Source: CAIWHR01 sp963786625 (GTDB taxonomy: Bacteria > Pseudomonadota > Gammaproteobacteria > Burkholderiales > Casimicrobiaceae). From it: a DNA stretch of 64,000 nucleotides. Shown here in pieces: positions 37,933 to 48,941 of the stretch. Below the pieces are notes generated by a model. That model saw only the letters and a program-made list of their open reading frames with translations. It was not told where the DNA came from and ran no database searches. Both the position numbers and the translations under genes were made by a program. Position 1 is the stretch's first letter; each line of letters opens with the position of its first letter. Where the stretch lies: NCBI GenBank assembly GCA_963786625.1, contig CAWAZS010000011.1, positions 62,001-126,000 on the forward strand. The letters are read 5' to 3'.

Positions 37933-39459
37933 ATGAAGCCTCTGCTGCTCGTTCCAGGCTCGCTGCGCTACGCCGACTTGCGCCACCTGTGGGCCGCACC
38001 GCAGGACATTGCCGTCGATGCCGCAGCGCGGCCGGCGGTCGATGCCGCGGCGCAGGCGGTCGACCGCGTCATCGCGTCGGGGCGGACCGTCTACGGCGTC
38101 AACACCGGCTTCGGGCTCCTCGCGCGCACGCACATCGATGCGGCGCGTCTCGCCGAATTGCAGCGCGCGCTGGTGCTGTCGCATTCGGCCGGCACCGGCG
38201 CGCTGCTCGACGACGGCGTCGTGCGCCTCACGATGGCGCTGAAGGCCGCGTCGCTCGCGCGCGGGTACTCCGGCATTCGCTGGAGCGTGATCGAGGCGCT
38301 GGTCGCGCTCGCCAATGCGGGCGTCGTCCCGTGCATCCCGGCGCAGGGCTCGGTCGGCGCCTCCGGCGATCTGGCGCCGCTCGCGCACCTCTCGGCGGTG
38401 CTGATCGGCGAGGGCGAGGCGAAGGTCGACGGCCGCGTCGTCCCGGCGCGCGACGCGCTCGCGCGCGCCGGCGTGAAGCCGGTGGTGCTCGGGCCGAAGG
38501 AAGGGCTGGCGCTGCTCAACGGCACGCAGGTGTCGACGGCGCTCGCGCTGGCCGGTCTGTTCGCCGCGGAGCGCGCGCTCGCCGCCGCGTTCGTCGCCGG
38601 CGCGCTCTCGATCGACGCCTGCCTCGGCAGCGACACGCCGTTCGATCCGCGCATCCAGGCCGTGCGCGGCCACCGCGGCCAGGCGGATGCCGCGGCGGTC
38701 TACCGCGCGCTGCTCGCCGGCAGCGGCATCCGCGCATCGCACAAGGACTGTCCCCGGGTGCAGGATCCCTACAGCCTGCGCTGCCAGCCACAGGTGATGG
38801 GCGCCTGCATCGACCAGCTGCGGCACGCGGCCACGATTCTCCTGACGGAAGCCAACGCGGTGTCCGACAATCCGCTGGTCTTTGCCGATGCCGACGAAAT
38901 CCTGTCCGGCGGCAACTTTCACGCCGAGCCTGTCGCCTTCGCCGCGGACAATGTCGCGCTCGCCATCGCCGAGATCGGCGCGCTTTCCGAGCGGCGGATC
39001 GCGCTGCTGATGGATGCGAACCTCTCGGGCCTGCCGCCGTTCCTCGTCGAGGACGGCGGCGTCAATTCCGGATTCATGATCGCGCAGGTGACGGCGGCGG
39101 CGCTCGCCTCCGAGAACAAGTCGGCTGCGCACCCGGCGTCGGTCGACTCGCTGCCGACGTCCGCGAACCAGGAAGATCACGTCAGCATGGCGACCTTCGC
39201 CGCGCGCCGGCTCGGACCGATGGCCGCGAACACCGCGCGCATCGTGGCGATCGAGCTTCTCGCCGCGGCGCAGGGCGTCGAGCTGCGCCGGCCGCTGGCG
39301 ACATCGCCGAAGCTCGCGGCGGCGATCGCGATGATCCGCGCCGACGCCGCCTTCTGGGACCGCGATCGCGCGTTCGCCCCCGATCTCGAGGCGATCCGGA
39401 TCAGGGTCGAGCGCGGCGACTTCCTTCCGTACGCTGAAGGCGCGCTGGTCTCCGGGTGA
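37933..39459 (+). CDS. hutH: Histidine ammonia-lyase
   Basis: Converts histidine to urocanate and ammonia, the first step of histidine breakdown. The 508-residue protein forms its MIO cofactor from Ala143-Ser144-Gly145 in GSVGASGDLAPLAH, the same position as in known HutH. YGVNTGFG near residue 53 and SLPTSANQEDHVSM near the end are also typical. An in-frame GTG at 37924 is possible; the ATG at 37933 fits the numbering better. hutU follows 65 bases later. Confidence 0.95.
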   Translation: MKPLLLVPGSLRYADLRHLWAAPQDIAVDAAARPAVDAAAQAVDRVIASGRTVYGVNTGFGLLARTHIDAARLAELQRALVLSHSAGTGALLDDGVVRLTMALKAASLARGYSGIRWSVIEALVALANAGVVPCIPAQGSVGASGDLAPLAHLSAVLIGEGEAKVDGRVVPARDALARAGVKPVVLGPKEGLALLNGTQVSTALALAGLFAAERALAAAFVAGALSIDACLGSDTPFDPRIQAVRGHRGQADAAAVYRALLAGSGIRASHKDCPRVQDPYSLRCQPQVMGACIDQLRHAATILLTEANAVSDNPLVFADADEILSGGNFHAEPVAFAADNVALAIAEIGALSERRIALLMDANLSGLPPFLVEDGGVNSGFMIAQVTAAALASENKSAAHPASVDSLPTSANQEDHVSMATFAARRLGPMAANTARIVAIELLAAAQGVELRRPLATSPKLAAAIAMIRADAAFWDRDRAFAPDLEAIRIRVERGDFLPYAEGALVSG

Positions 39460-39524
39460 CGCGGCCCGGCGGCTGCGCGACAATGGCCGATCGAGGCGGG
39501 AACCCCGCCAGGGGGAGGAGCTTC

Positions 39525-41231
<1,707 letters not shown>

Positions 41232-41253
41232 CGCGGATGGACGCCGCGCGCGT

Positions 41254-41385
41254 GGGCCGCCTCGGCGGCTCGCACTGGCGCATCCGGCTGAAGCCGGACC
41301 ACGGCCGCGGCTTGCGAGGCGCGCCGTTGCGCGGCCGCATCCGGCTGAGACGCCGCGGCCCGACTGCGCATCCGGCTGAGCCGGA
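41254..41385. repeat. Palindromic repeat array, family A
   Basis: A first hairpin GCCGCC-TC-GGCGGC (41256-41269) and a second TCCGGCT-GA-AGCCGGA (41283-41298) reproduce the copy at 18892. A damaged copy near 41340 and a third short hairpin TCCGGCT-G-AGCCGGA at 41371-41385 follow. It lies between hutU and the tRNA-Pro terminator. Confidence 0.75.
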
Positions 41386-41399
41386 CCCAAGCGAGCGCC

Positions 41400-41430
41400 G
41401 AAAAAAACGCCGCGATTGCGGCCGCGGCGT
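41400..41430 (-). terminator. Terminator of tRNA-Pro
   Basis: Minus-strand arms ACGCCGCG (41430-41423) and CGCGGCGT (41414-41407) followed by seven T. It ends the tRNA transcript twelve bases after the CCA. Confidence 0.85.
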
Positions 41431-41441
41431 CTTCATCGATC

Positions 41442-41518
<77 letters not shown>

Positions 41519-41620
41519 AATTTGCGTTGCCGCCGTTGCCGGCACGATCATCTGCGCTGCCCCGCGGCGGGAGTACGGACTGTTCGCGGGTCCGCGGCAA
41601 GGCCGGCTGCGCGCGATGTC

Positions 41621-42589
41621 TCAGTACGTGCGCCGGGCCGCGAAGGCCGCCAATTCTAGCAGACTTTCACGGTGCGGCGAAGGCGGCAGGCCGGCGACGC
41701 ACGCGGCGGCGGCGTCGCTCTCGCGCACCGCGCGCTCGCGCGCGTAGTCGAGGGCGCCGGTGCGCGAAAGCACGTCCATCACCGGCGCGAAATCCGTGAG
41801 CCGGCCGTCGGTGATGGCCGCGCGGATCAGCGCGGCGTCGTCGGGGCTGCCGACGGCCATCGCCCGGATCAGCGGCAGCGTCATCTTGCCTTCCGCGAGA
41901 TCGTCGCCGAGGTTCTTGCCGATCGCGCTCTGCTCGCCGCTGTAGTCGAGAACGTCGTCGACCAGCTGGAACGAGGTGCCCAGATGCATGCCGTAGCGGG
42001 CGAGGGCAGCCTCGCGCTCCGCGGCGGCCTCCCCCAGAACGGCGCCCAGCTGCGCGGCGGCCTCGAAGAGCTTCGCCGTCTTGCGCTGGATGACCCTGAG
42101 ATAGCCGGCCTCGTCGAGGTTCGGGTTGCCCGAGTTCATGAGCTGCAGCACTTCGCCCTCGGCGATCACGTTGGTCGCCTGGGAGAGAATCTCCAGCACG
42201 CGCACCGAGCCCACGCCGACCATCATCTGGAACGCGCGCGAGTAGAGAAAATCGCCGACGAGCACCGACGCGGCGTTGCCGAACGTGGCGTTGGCCGTCG
42301 CGTGGCCGCGGCGCAGGTTCGACTCGTCGACGACGTCGTCGTGCAACAGGGTCGCGGTGTGGATCATTTCGATGACCGCGGCCAGCACGTAGTGGTGCCG
42401 GCCTTCGTGCCCGCAGGCACGCGCGGCCAGCAGGACCAGCGCGGGGCGCAGGCGCTTGCCGCCCCCGCCGACGATGTACTCGGCGACCTGCCGGATCAGC
42501 GCGACGTCGGAATCGAGGCTCGCGCGCAGCACGCGATCGACCTCGGCCATGTCCGGCGCGATCAGTTTCTTGAGGTTTTCGAAGGTCAC
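41621..42589 (-). CDS. ispB: Octaprenyl (polyprenyl) diphosphate synthase
   Basis: Builds the isoprenoid tail of ubiquinone. The 322-residue protein has both aspartate-rich motifs, LLHDDVVDES (FARM) and LVDDVLDYSG (SARM), plus GGGGKRLRPALVLLAARACG. The GTG at 42589 gives VTFENLKKLIAPDMAEVDRV and a length equal to E. coli IspB (323). Chain length cannot be read with certainty. It is divergent from rplU, the normal gammaproteobacterial and betaproteobacterial order. Confidence 0.93.
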   Translation of the reverse strand: MTFENLKKLIAPDMAEVDRVLRASLDSDVALIRQVAEYIVGGGGKRLRPALVLLAARACGHEGRHHYVLAAVIEMIHTATLLHDDVVDESNLRRGHATANATFGNAASVLVGDFLYSRAFQMMVGVGSVRVLEILSQATNVIAEGEVLQLMNSGNPNLDEAGYLRVIQRKTAKLFEAAAQLGAVLGEAAAEREAALARYGMHLGTSFQLVDDVLDYSGEQSAIGKNLGDDLAEGKMTLPLIRAMAVGSPDDAALIRAAITDGRLTDFAPVMDVLSRTGALDYARERAVRESDAAAACVAGLPPSPHRESLLELAAFAARRTY

Positions 42590-42753
42590 GTGGCCACTGG
42601 ACGAAGCGATACGGGCTGCCGTCCGGAGGATCGCGAGGCAGCCACGCCGCGGGGAAGCGGCGCGGTGGGGCAGACGGCAGGCGATTGTAACCGACGGGCC
42701 GATGGCCTCCGGCGCCGCCGCGCCATGCGCGATCGGCCCCGGTGCCGGACACT

Positions 42754-42784
42754 TTGACAGGAGGGCATCGTAAGCGCTTAAAAT
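42754..42784 (+). promoter_or_regulatory. Promoter of rplU-rpmA
   Basis: A perfect -35 TTGACA at 42754-42759 is followed by TAAAAT at 42779-42784 (19-base spacer), or CTTAAA at 17 bases. It is the best -35 in the window and suits a ribosomal protein operon. Confidence 0.65.
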
Positions 42785-42864
42785 GTAAGGCTTTCCGCGG
42801 TTGGCGCGGGAATCGCTTTGCCGACTCCTCGGCAAACGATGGGCAAAACGAGCGGAGTACCACC

Positions 42865-43177
42865 ATGTACGCGGTCATAAAAACCGGCGGAAAGCAGTAC
42901 AGGGTTTCCCCCGGCGAAAAACTCAAGGTAGAACAGATACCGGCGGACGTGGGCGCGGAAGTTGTTCTCGATCAGGTGTTGATGGTCGGCGAAGGCGAAA
43001 GCGTCCGTCTGGGGCAGCCCATCGCTCGCTGGCGCGACGGTCAAGGCGACCGTCGTCGGCCATGGGCGCGGCGACAAGGTCCAGATCTTCAAGATGCGCC
43101 GGCGCAAGCACTACCGGAAGCAGCAGGGCCATCGCCAGAATTACACCGAACTCAAGATCGACAGCATCGTCGGCTGA
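42865..43177 (+). CDS. rplU: 50S ribosomal protein L21, frame interrupted
   Basis: Essential ribosomal protein of about 103 residues. The N-terminal half MYAVIKTGGKQYRVSPGEKL and VVLDQVLMVGEGES is normal. The frame breaks at about 43022-43028, where one extra base in CGCTCGCTGG turns the expected VAGATVKATV into another frame. The downstream frame continues VVGHGRGDKVQIFKMRRRKH and ends KIDSIVG at 43177. The total is one base over a multiple of three. As L21 is needed, an error in the assembled sequence is far likelier than a true frameshift. Confidence 0.93.
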
Positions 43178-43192
43178 CGGAGAGCACTCACC

Positions 43193-43456
43193 ATGGCACA
43201 CAAGAAGGCAGGCGGCAGCTCGCGCAACGGCCGCGACTCGGAATCGAAGCGCCTGGGCGTGAAGTCCTACGGCGGCGAGCTGATCAACGCCGGCAGCATC
43301 ATCGTTCGCCAGCGCGGCACGCAGTTCCATCCCGGCGTCAACGTCGGGATGGGCAAGGACCACACGCTGTTCGCGCTCGTCCGCGGCACGGTCGCGTTCC
43401 GGACCAAGGGCAAGGAGAAGAAGAAGATCGTGAACGTGGAGCCGGTTGCCGGCTGA
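43193..43456 (+). CDS. rpmA: 50S ribosomal protein L27
   Basis: An 87-residue ribosomal protein near the peptidyl-transferase centre. MAHKKAGGSSRNGRDSESKR and GVKSYGGELINAGSIIVRQR are invariant features. The N-terminus starts AHKK directly, with no cleaved extension. It begins 15 bases after rplU. The usual next gene, obgE, is missing; a terminator and convergent lptG follow. Confidence 0.98.
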   Translation: MAHKKAGGSSRNGRDSESKRLGVKSYGGELINAGSIIVRQRGTQFHPGVNVGMGKDHTLFALVRGTVAFRTKGKEKKKIVNVEPVAG

Positions 43457-43509
43457 CCGGCCGCCGGTCGGCGTCGTAGCGGTTCAGCCGGGGTCGGCCC
43501 CGGCGATGA

Positions 43510-43539
43510 AAATCCCGGCACGCGCGCCGGGATTTTTTT
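43510..43539 (+). terminator. Terminator of rplU-rpmA
   Basis: Arms AAATCCCGGC (43510-43519) and GCCGGGATTT (43526-43535) with a six-base loop and further T to 43539. A-rich sequence on the left may also let it serve lptG from the other side. Confidence 0.88.
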
Positions 43540-43545
43540 CGCCGT

Positions 43546-44629
43546 TCACCGCCGTTCCAGCCACCAGAGCATCGAGATCGTGATGGTGACGAAGAACACG
43601 AGCGGAAAGGTGGCGGCGAACAGCGGCGGCCAGTCGTTGAGCACGCCGAGATTCGAGAACAGCCGACTGACGAGGAAGAAGAGAAGCCCCAGTATGGTGC
43701 CGGCGAATATGCGGAAGCCCACGCCGCCCTGGCGGCGCTGGAAATACGAGAACGGCAGCGCGACGATCATCATCACGAGCACGGCGGCCGGATAGAAGAT
43801 CTTGTTCCAGAACGCGATCTCGAAGCGGGTCGTCTTCTGGGCGCCGCGGCCCAGGAGCTGCATGTTGTCCCACAGCGTGTTGAGCTCGAGCTTTTCCGGA
43901 GCCACCTGATACACGGTCAGCAGCGAGGGCCGCAGCACGGTATCCCAGGCGTAGCTCTCCACCTCGGTCACCCGGGTGCCGGCCGGGAGAAATCTCCGTC
44001 GAGCGGACTCCCTTCAATCGCCACTGGCCGTTGCCCGAGAAGGTCCCGGATTCGGCTGCGCGCACCATCCGCAGCCGAAGGTCGGCGTCGAATTCGTAGA
44101 TGCGCACGCCGACGAGCGTGAGATCGGCGAGCACGCTGCGGATGTTGACGAAAGTCCCTTCCTGCTTGTACCAGAAGCCCGACTGGAACTGCTGGGCGAC
44201 CACGCGGGTCGTGTCGCCGCGCGCCTGCGCGCGTACCCGCTGCGCCAGCAGCTCGGCCTGCGGCGCGACGTACTCGCCGGCGAGAAAGGTGACGAGCGCG
44301 AGGGGGATGCCGACGCGCATCATCGCCCACCCGACCTGCAGCAGCGAGGTGCCCGACGCGCGCATCACCGTGTACTCCGAGCTGGCAACGAACTGCGCCA
44401 GCGCGAACAGCGTCCCGATCAGCGTCGCCACCGGGAAGAGCTCGTACATCCGCGACGGCAGGTGGAGCGCGACGAAGAGCAGTGCCGCCGAGATCGTGTA
44501 CCCGCCGCGTCCGACGTCGCCGAGCTCGTGGATCAGGTCGAAGAAGGCGAAGAGCATGACCAGCGCGGTGAAGATGAGCAGGATCGCGACCAGCACCTCG
44601 CGGCCGATGTAGCGCGTCAGCGTCTTCAT
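43546..44629 (-). CDS. lptG: LPS export permease LptG, frame interrupted
   Basis: One of two permeases of the LptBFG transporter that extracts LPS from the inner membrane. MKTLTRYIGREVLVAILLIF starts it, with FFDLIHELGDVGRG, then helices and LPSRMYELFPVATLIGTLFA and SSEYTVMRASG, typical of LptG. The frame breaks near 43985 after STEIS-P; it continues as RVTEVESYAWDTVLRPSLLT and ends WWLERR at 43546. The length is one base too long. The protein is essential, so a single inserted base in the assembly is the simplest explanation. The ATG overlaps the lptF stop (ATGA). Confidence 0.93.
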
Positions 44630-45720
44630 GCCGGCTTCGTTCGTGGAGGCCGGCGCAGCAATCCGAACAGCGACAGCTGGTGGCCGAAGAGCAGCAGGAC
44701 GACGCCGATCGCGATCGCGTGCGGGATCGCCAGCCCGGCGAGGAATCCCAGCTTGTCCTGCGCAATGAAGCTCTGCACGATGTTGAGGCAGTTGCTGTAG
44801 ATCATGTACAGGAAGGCGGCCGCGATCAGGTTGAACGAGCGGCCCATCCGCGGATTGACGTAGCCGAGCGGAATCGCGAGCAGCGTCAGCACCAGCGCCG
44901 AAATCGGCACCGACAGCCGCCAGAAGAGCTCGGCCCGCTCGACCGGGCCGTCGAGCGCGATGAGCATCGCGGTCGGGATCGCCTTCGTCGAGGTCGGCAG
45001 CGCCCGCAGCTCCGCCGGCTCGATCCGGCGTCCGAGCGATCCGAACTCGACGATGCGGTAGTCCGCGGCCCCGGGGTTGCCCTCGTACCGGCGCCCGTCG
45101 TTCAGGACGATGAACCGGTCGCCGTTGGCGGCCTCGCGCAGCGTCCCCGAGCGCGCAACCGTGGTGACGTCCTTGCCGTCGTCGACCGAATGCAGGAAGA
45201 CATTGCGGATGGTGTTGTCGAAGGTATTGATGCTCTCGACGAAGACCACCAGGTTGGCGCGGCGAAACTCGCGGAAGATCCCGGGCGAGAGCAACGTGAT
45301 CTCGTCGCGCGACTCGAGCTGGCGCTCGTACTCGAGCTTCCGCCGCTCGGCCCACGGCGAAAGGTAGAGCGACAGGACCAGGATCGCGACCAAGAACGGA
45401 GCGGCAAACAGGAGGATCGGCCGCAGCCACGCGGTGAGCCCCTGGCCGGAGGTGAACCAGACGATCATCTCGCTGTCGCGGTACCAGCGGGTGAGCGTGA
45501 GCAGCACGGTGACGAAGACCGTGACGGACAGCAGGATGTTGAAATAGAACAGGGCGTTGAAGCCCAGCAGCGCCACCAGGCCCTCGGGCGCGACGGTGCC
45601 GCCGGCCGCGCGGGCCAGCAGGCGCAGCACCAGATTCGTGAACAGGATCGCGAGGAGAACCAGGAACAGGCCGAGCGCTGTGGCCGTCATCTCGCGCACG
45701 AGGCTGCGCCGGAAAATCAT
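44626..45720 (-). CDS. lptF: LPS export permease LptF
   Basis: Partner permease of LptG. The 364-residue intact frame starts MIFRRSLVREMTATALGLFL and has six membrane helices: two N-terminal, then a periplasmic jellyroll domain (about 130-265), then SVPISALVLTLLAIPLGYVN. RWYRDSEMIVWFTSG is the coupling-helix region that contacts LptB. Divergent from pepA with 100 bases between starts. Confidence 0.94.
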   Translation of the reverse strand: MIFRRSLVREMTATALGLFLVLLAILFTNLVLRLLARAAGGTVAPEGLVALLGFNALFYFNILLSVTVFVTVLLTLTRWYRDSEMIVWFTSGQGLTAWLRPILLFAAPFLVAILVLSLYLSPWAERRKLEYERQLESRDEITLLSPGIFREFRRANLVVFVESINTFDNTIRNVFLHSVDDGKDVTTVARSGTLREAANGDRFIVLNDGRRYEGNPGAADYRIVEFGSLGRRIEPAELRALPTSTKAIPTAMLIALDGPVERAELFWRLSVPISALVLTLLAIPLGYVNPRMGRSFNLIAAAFLYMIYSNCLNIVQSFIAQDKLGFLAGLAIPHAIAIGVVLLLFGHQLSLFGLLRRPPRTKPA

Positions 45721-45735
45721 GACGCCGGGAGAATT

Positions 45736-45765
45736 TTGACTTTTTTGGCCTGTTTTGCCGATAAT
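45736..45765 (+). promoter_or_regulatory. Promoter of pepA
   Basis: TTGACT (45736-45741) and GATAAT (45760-45765) with an 18-base spacer, in an unusually AT-rich stretch between lptF and pepA. The leader is about 50 bases. Confidence 0.75.
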
Positions 45766-45820
45766 GCGAGCGATTTCGCGTTACGGCAAAGAAACCCAAC
45801 CGTGGGAGGCGAGGGCGACA

Positions 45821-47317
45821 ATGGAATTTACCATAAAAAGCGGCAGCCCCGAAAAGCAGAGGAGCGCCTGCGTCGTCGTTGGCGTTTTCGACAACCGCAA
45901 GCTTTCCTTGTCGGCGGAACTGATCGACCGCGCATCGAACGGCTATATCAGCGAAATCATCCGCCGCGGCGACATGGAAGGCAAGCTCGGCGCGACGCTG
46001 CTCCTGCACAACGTCCGCGGGACGCTTGCCGATCGCGTGCTGCTGATCGGGCTCGGCAAGGAGCGGGATTTCCGCGACAAGGAGTTCCGCTCGGCGATCA
46101 CCTCGGTGGTCAAGCTGCTGAACGAGACCGGGTCGTACGAGGCCGTCATCTACGTCACCGAGGAGAAGGTGAAGCGCCGCGAGGTGGCATGGCGGATCGA
46201 GCACGCCGTCGTGGTCGCGATGGAGGCCGTCTACCGCTTCGACCAGATGAAGAGCGAGAAGTCCGAGGTGCGCCGGCCGCTGCGCAAGCTCACGCTCTCC
46301 GTGCCGCAGCGCTCCGATCTGGTCGCCGGGGAGACCGCCGCCGCGCGCGGCCTCGCGATCGCGCACGGGATGGATCTCGCGCGCGATCTCGGCAATCTGC
46401 CGGGCAACGTGTGCACGCCCGCCTATCTGGGCGAGCGGGCGCTCGAGCTGGCGCGCGAGTTCCCGGACATCAAGGCGACGGTGCTCGAGCGCAAGGACAT
46501 CGAGGAGCTCGGAATGGGGTCGTTCCTGTCGGTGACCAACGGCAGCAGCGAGCCTCCGCGCTTCATCGTTCTCGAGTACCGGGGCAGTCCGAAGAAGCAG
46601 AAGCCCATCGTGCTGGTCGGCAAGGGCATCACGTTCGATTCGGGCGGCATCTCGATCAAGCCCGCGGCCAACATGGACCACATGAAGTTCGACATGTGCG
46701 GCGCCGCCAGCGTTTTCGGCACGCTGCGCGCGCTCGTGGAATTGAAGGCGAAGGTCAACGTGATCGGCCTGGTCGCCGCCTGCGAGAACATGCCGTCCGG
46801 GCGGGCGACGAAGCCCGGCGACGTCGTGAAGAGCATGTCGGGCCAGACGATCGAGGTCCTCAACACGGACGCGGAAGGGCGGCTGATCCTCGCCGACGCG
46901 CTCACCTATGCCGAACGCTACGAGCCCGAGGCGGTGGTCGACATTGCCACGCTGACCGGGGCGATGGTGATTGCGCTGGGACACGTGGCCTGCGGCGTGT
47001 TCAGCAACAACGACGCGCTCGCGCGCGCGCTGATCGCCGCCGGCGACGATGCGTACGACCGCGGGTGGCAGCTGCCGCTGTGGGACGACTATCAGGAAGG
47101 GCTCGCCAGCAATTTCGCCGATTTCGCGAACGTTGCCGGCCGGGACGGCGGCAGCATCACCGCGGCGTGCTTCCTGTCGCGGTTCGCGAAGAAGTACGAC
47201 TGGGCGCACCTCGACATCGCCGGCGTATCGCATCTCGAGGGCAAGGCGAAGGGGGCGACGGGACGGCCGGTGCCGATGCTCACGACCTGGGTGCTGTCGC
47301 AGGAGCAGAGCGCGTGA
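45821..47317 (+). CDS. pepA: Leucyl aminopeptidase PepA
   Basis: Hexameric two-metal aminopeptidase, M17 family, 498 residues. The metal and catalytic residues lie in VGKGITFDSGGISIKPAANM, MDHMKFDMCGAASVFG and NTDAEGRLILADALTYAERY, the family signature. In E. coli the protein also binds DNA. The ATG at 45821 follows GGGAGG and fits the length of 503. holC follows 60 bases later. Confidence 0.96.
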   Translation: MEFTIKSGSPEKQRSACVVVGVFDNRKLSLSAELIDRASNGYISEIIRRGDMEGKLGATLLLHNVRGTLADRVLLIGLGKERDFRDKEFRSAITSVVKLLNETGSYEAVIYVTEEKVKRREVAWRIEHAVVVAMEAVYRFDQMKSEKSEVRRPLRKLTLSVPQRSDLVAGETAAARGLAIAHGMDLARDLGNLPGNVCTPAYLGERALELAREFPDIKATVLERKDIEELGMGSFLSVTNGSSEPPRFIVLEYRGSPKKQKPIVLVGKGITFDSGGISIKPAANMDHMKFDMCGAASVFGTLRALVELKAKVNVIGLVAACENMPSGRATKPGDVVKSMSGQTIEVLNTDAEGRLILADALTYAERYEPEAVVDIATLTGAMVIALGHVACGVFSNNDALARALIAAGDDAYDRGWQLPLWDDYQEGLASNFADFANVAGRDGGSITAACFLSRFAKKYDWAHLDIAGVSHLEGKAKGATGRPVPMLTTWVLSQEQSA

Positions 47318-47377
47318 GACCTCGAACGTCGACGGCGGAAATCTGACGGCCGGACGCGAGCCGCCCGGCGCACGGCG

Positions 47378-47803
47378 ATGACGACGATCGACTTCTACAC
47401 CCACTGCGCCAATCGCTTCGAGGTTGCCTCGAAGCTCGTCGCCAAAGCATGGGCGCAGCACGGCAGCGTGCGCGTTCTCACCGCAGGCGAGACCGGGACG
47501 GCGGAGTTCGGCCGGTTCCTCTGGCTCTGGCCGGCGACCGGATTCCTGCCGCACTGCCGGCTCGGAAGCCCGCTCGCGGCGGAGACGCCGATCCTCGTCG
47601 ATCACGCGCTCGACCACGAGGGACCGGCCGCCGTGCTCGTCAACCTCCACGCGGCGCCGCCGCCGTTCTTCTCCCGGTTCGAGCGGCTCGCCGAGATCGT
47701 CGGCATCGACGACGACGACGCGGCCGCCGGTCGGGAGCGCTGGAAGTTCTACAAGGCGCGCGGCTACGAGGTGCGCTCGCACAACCTGTCGGAGCGGACC
47801 TAG
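47378..47803 (+). CDS. holC: DNA polymerase III chi subunit
   Basis: Links the clamp loader to SSB. The 141-residue protein has TIDFYTHCANRFEVASKLVA, LWLWPATGFLPHCRLGSP and VNLHAAPPPFFSRFERLAEI with conserved Trp/Phe pockets. pepA-holC is a standard proteobacterial pair. The next gene starts two bases after the stop. Confidence 0.92.
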   Translation: MTTIDFYTHCANRFEVASKLVAKAWAQHGSVRVLTAGETGTAEFGRFLWLWPATGFLPHCRLGSPLAAETPILVDHALDHEGPAAVLVNLHAAPPPFFSRFERLAEIVGIDDDDAAAGRERWKFYKARGYEVRSHNLSERT

Positions 47804-47805
47804 GC

Positions 47806-48792
47806 ATGCCCACCGCGCGCGAGCTCCTCGAGCAGGCCGAGGCGCTGATGCGCCGCAATCGCGCGGGCGCGATCGACACGGAGATTCCGGAGCTCACCGA
47901 CGTCGTGCCGGCGGTCGTCGCCCCGCCAGCGTCCCCGGCCAGTCTCGACGATGTGCCGGAGCTCACCGACGTCGTCGAGGAGATCGAGATCGCGTCGATC
48001 GCCGAGCTGCCGGACGACAGCGGCGCTCAATCCGAGTGGCTCCGCGTCGATCGCGATGTGCTGACGCCGGCCGGGCTGCCATCCGATTCCGTCGCCGCGA
48101 TGCCGCCGCCTGCGCTGGCGCGCGAGGTTGAGTCGCCGCCGGCCGTGGCGGAGACGGCGACGGTCGTGACGGAAACGCGCGACGAGGCGATCGCCACGGC
48201 GTCCTTCGAGGAGCCATTCGCGAACGAGGCGCCGGCCGCGGCGGGCGCGGTGTCGGCTGTCGAGGAGTCGTTCGAGCCGGAAGCGCCGACGGTGGAAAGC
48301 GACATGGCGCCGGTCGACGACGCGTTGGCGCAGGAAGCGCCCACCGCGGAAAGCGCCGCGCCGGTCGAGGAATCCTTCGAGGAGGAAGCGCCGACCCCGG
48401 AAACGGCGGCGGCGCCGTTGGCGAGCCTGCCGGAGCGCGACGCGGATCGAGGCGAGGGCGCCGAGGCGCAGTCCGCGCCGCTTCCGGTGGTGGCGCCGGC
48501 GGTTGCCGGCGCCGTGACGCCCGTCGAGGCGGAGCGCTCCGTCGCCCACGACGACTGGGCGCGCTGGCAGGCGCTCGCCGAAGAGATCCGGATGCAGGTG
48601 TTGCAGCGGATCGACATCTTCACCGACACTGCGCTCCGCGAGCAGCTCGGCGCGGAGCTGCAGCCGATCGTCGATCGCGCCAGCGCCGAGATGATCGAGA
48701 CGATCAACCGGGAAGTCGGGACGCTGCTTCGCGCTTATATCGCAGAGGCGATCGAGCGCGAAATCGAGAAGTGGCGGAAGGGAAACACCTGA
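47806..48792 (+). CDS. Acidic low-complexity protein with C-terminal helical domain
   Basis: A 328-residue protein I cannot name. It opens with a helix (TARELLEQAEALMRRNRAGA), then two copies of a PELTDVV motif (residues 26-32 and 46-52). Residues 60-245 are low-complexity, rich in Ala, Glu, Pro and Val with recurring EESF-EPEAPT blocks. The last 80 residues (DDWARWQALAEEIRMQVLQR onward) are predicted helical. It recalls the Burkholderia DUF2486 proteins, which combine LTDVV-like motifs with a similar C-terminal helix; this is from memory. No signal peptide. It is coupled to holC by spacing. Confidence 0.65.
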   Translation: MPTARELLEQAEALMRRNRAGAIDTEIPELTDVVPAVVAPPASPASLDDVPELTDVVEEIEIASIAELPDDSGAQSEWLRVDRDVLTPAGLPSDSVAAMPPPALAREVESPPAVAETATVVTETRDEAIATASFEEPFANEAPAAAGAVSAVEESFEPEAPTVESDMAPVDDALAQEAPTAESAAPVEESFEEEAPTPETAAAPLASLPERDADRGEGAEAQSAPLPVVAPAVAGAVTPVEAERSVAHDDWARWQALAEEIRMQVLQRIDIFTDTALREQLGAELQPIVDRASAEMIETINREVGTLLRAYIAEAIEREIEKWRKGNT

Positions 48793-48941
48793 GGCCGTCG
48801 CGCGCGCGCACTGCGGTTGCGGGCGGGCATGCGGCACGGGACGCGAACCCGCCGCGCGCCGCTCGATGCCCGCATCGCCGCAGGCGCGCGATGTCGGCGC
48901 CGGGTCGGCGGCTCCCGCGTTCGTAGCGCTGGACTCGCCCC

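Noticed and set aside
43484..47782. A 1432-codon minus-strand frame over lptF and pepA
   Set aside because: Arg/His-rich composition without domains except where it passes through part of lptG in frame; a shadow frame.
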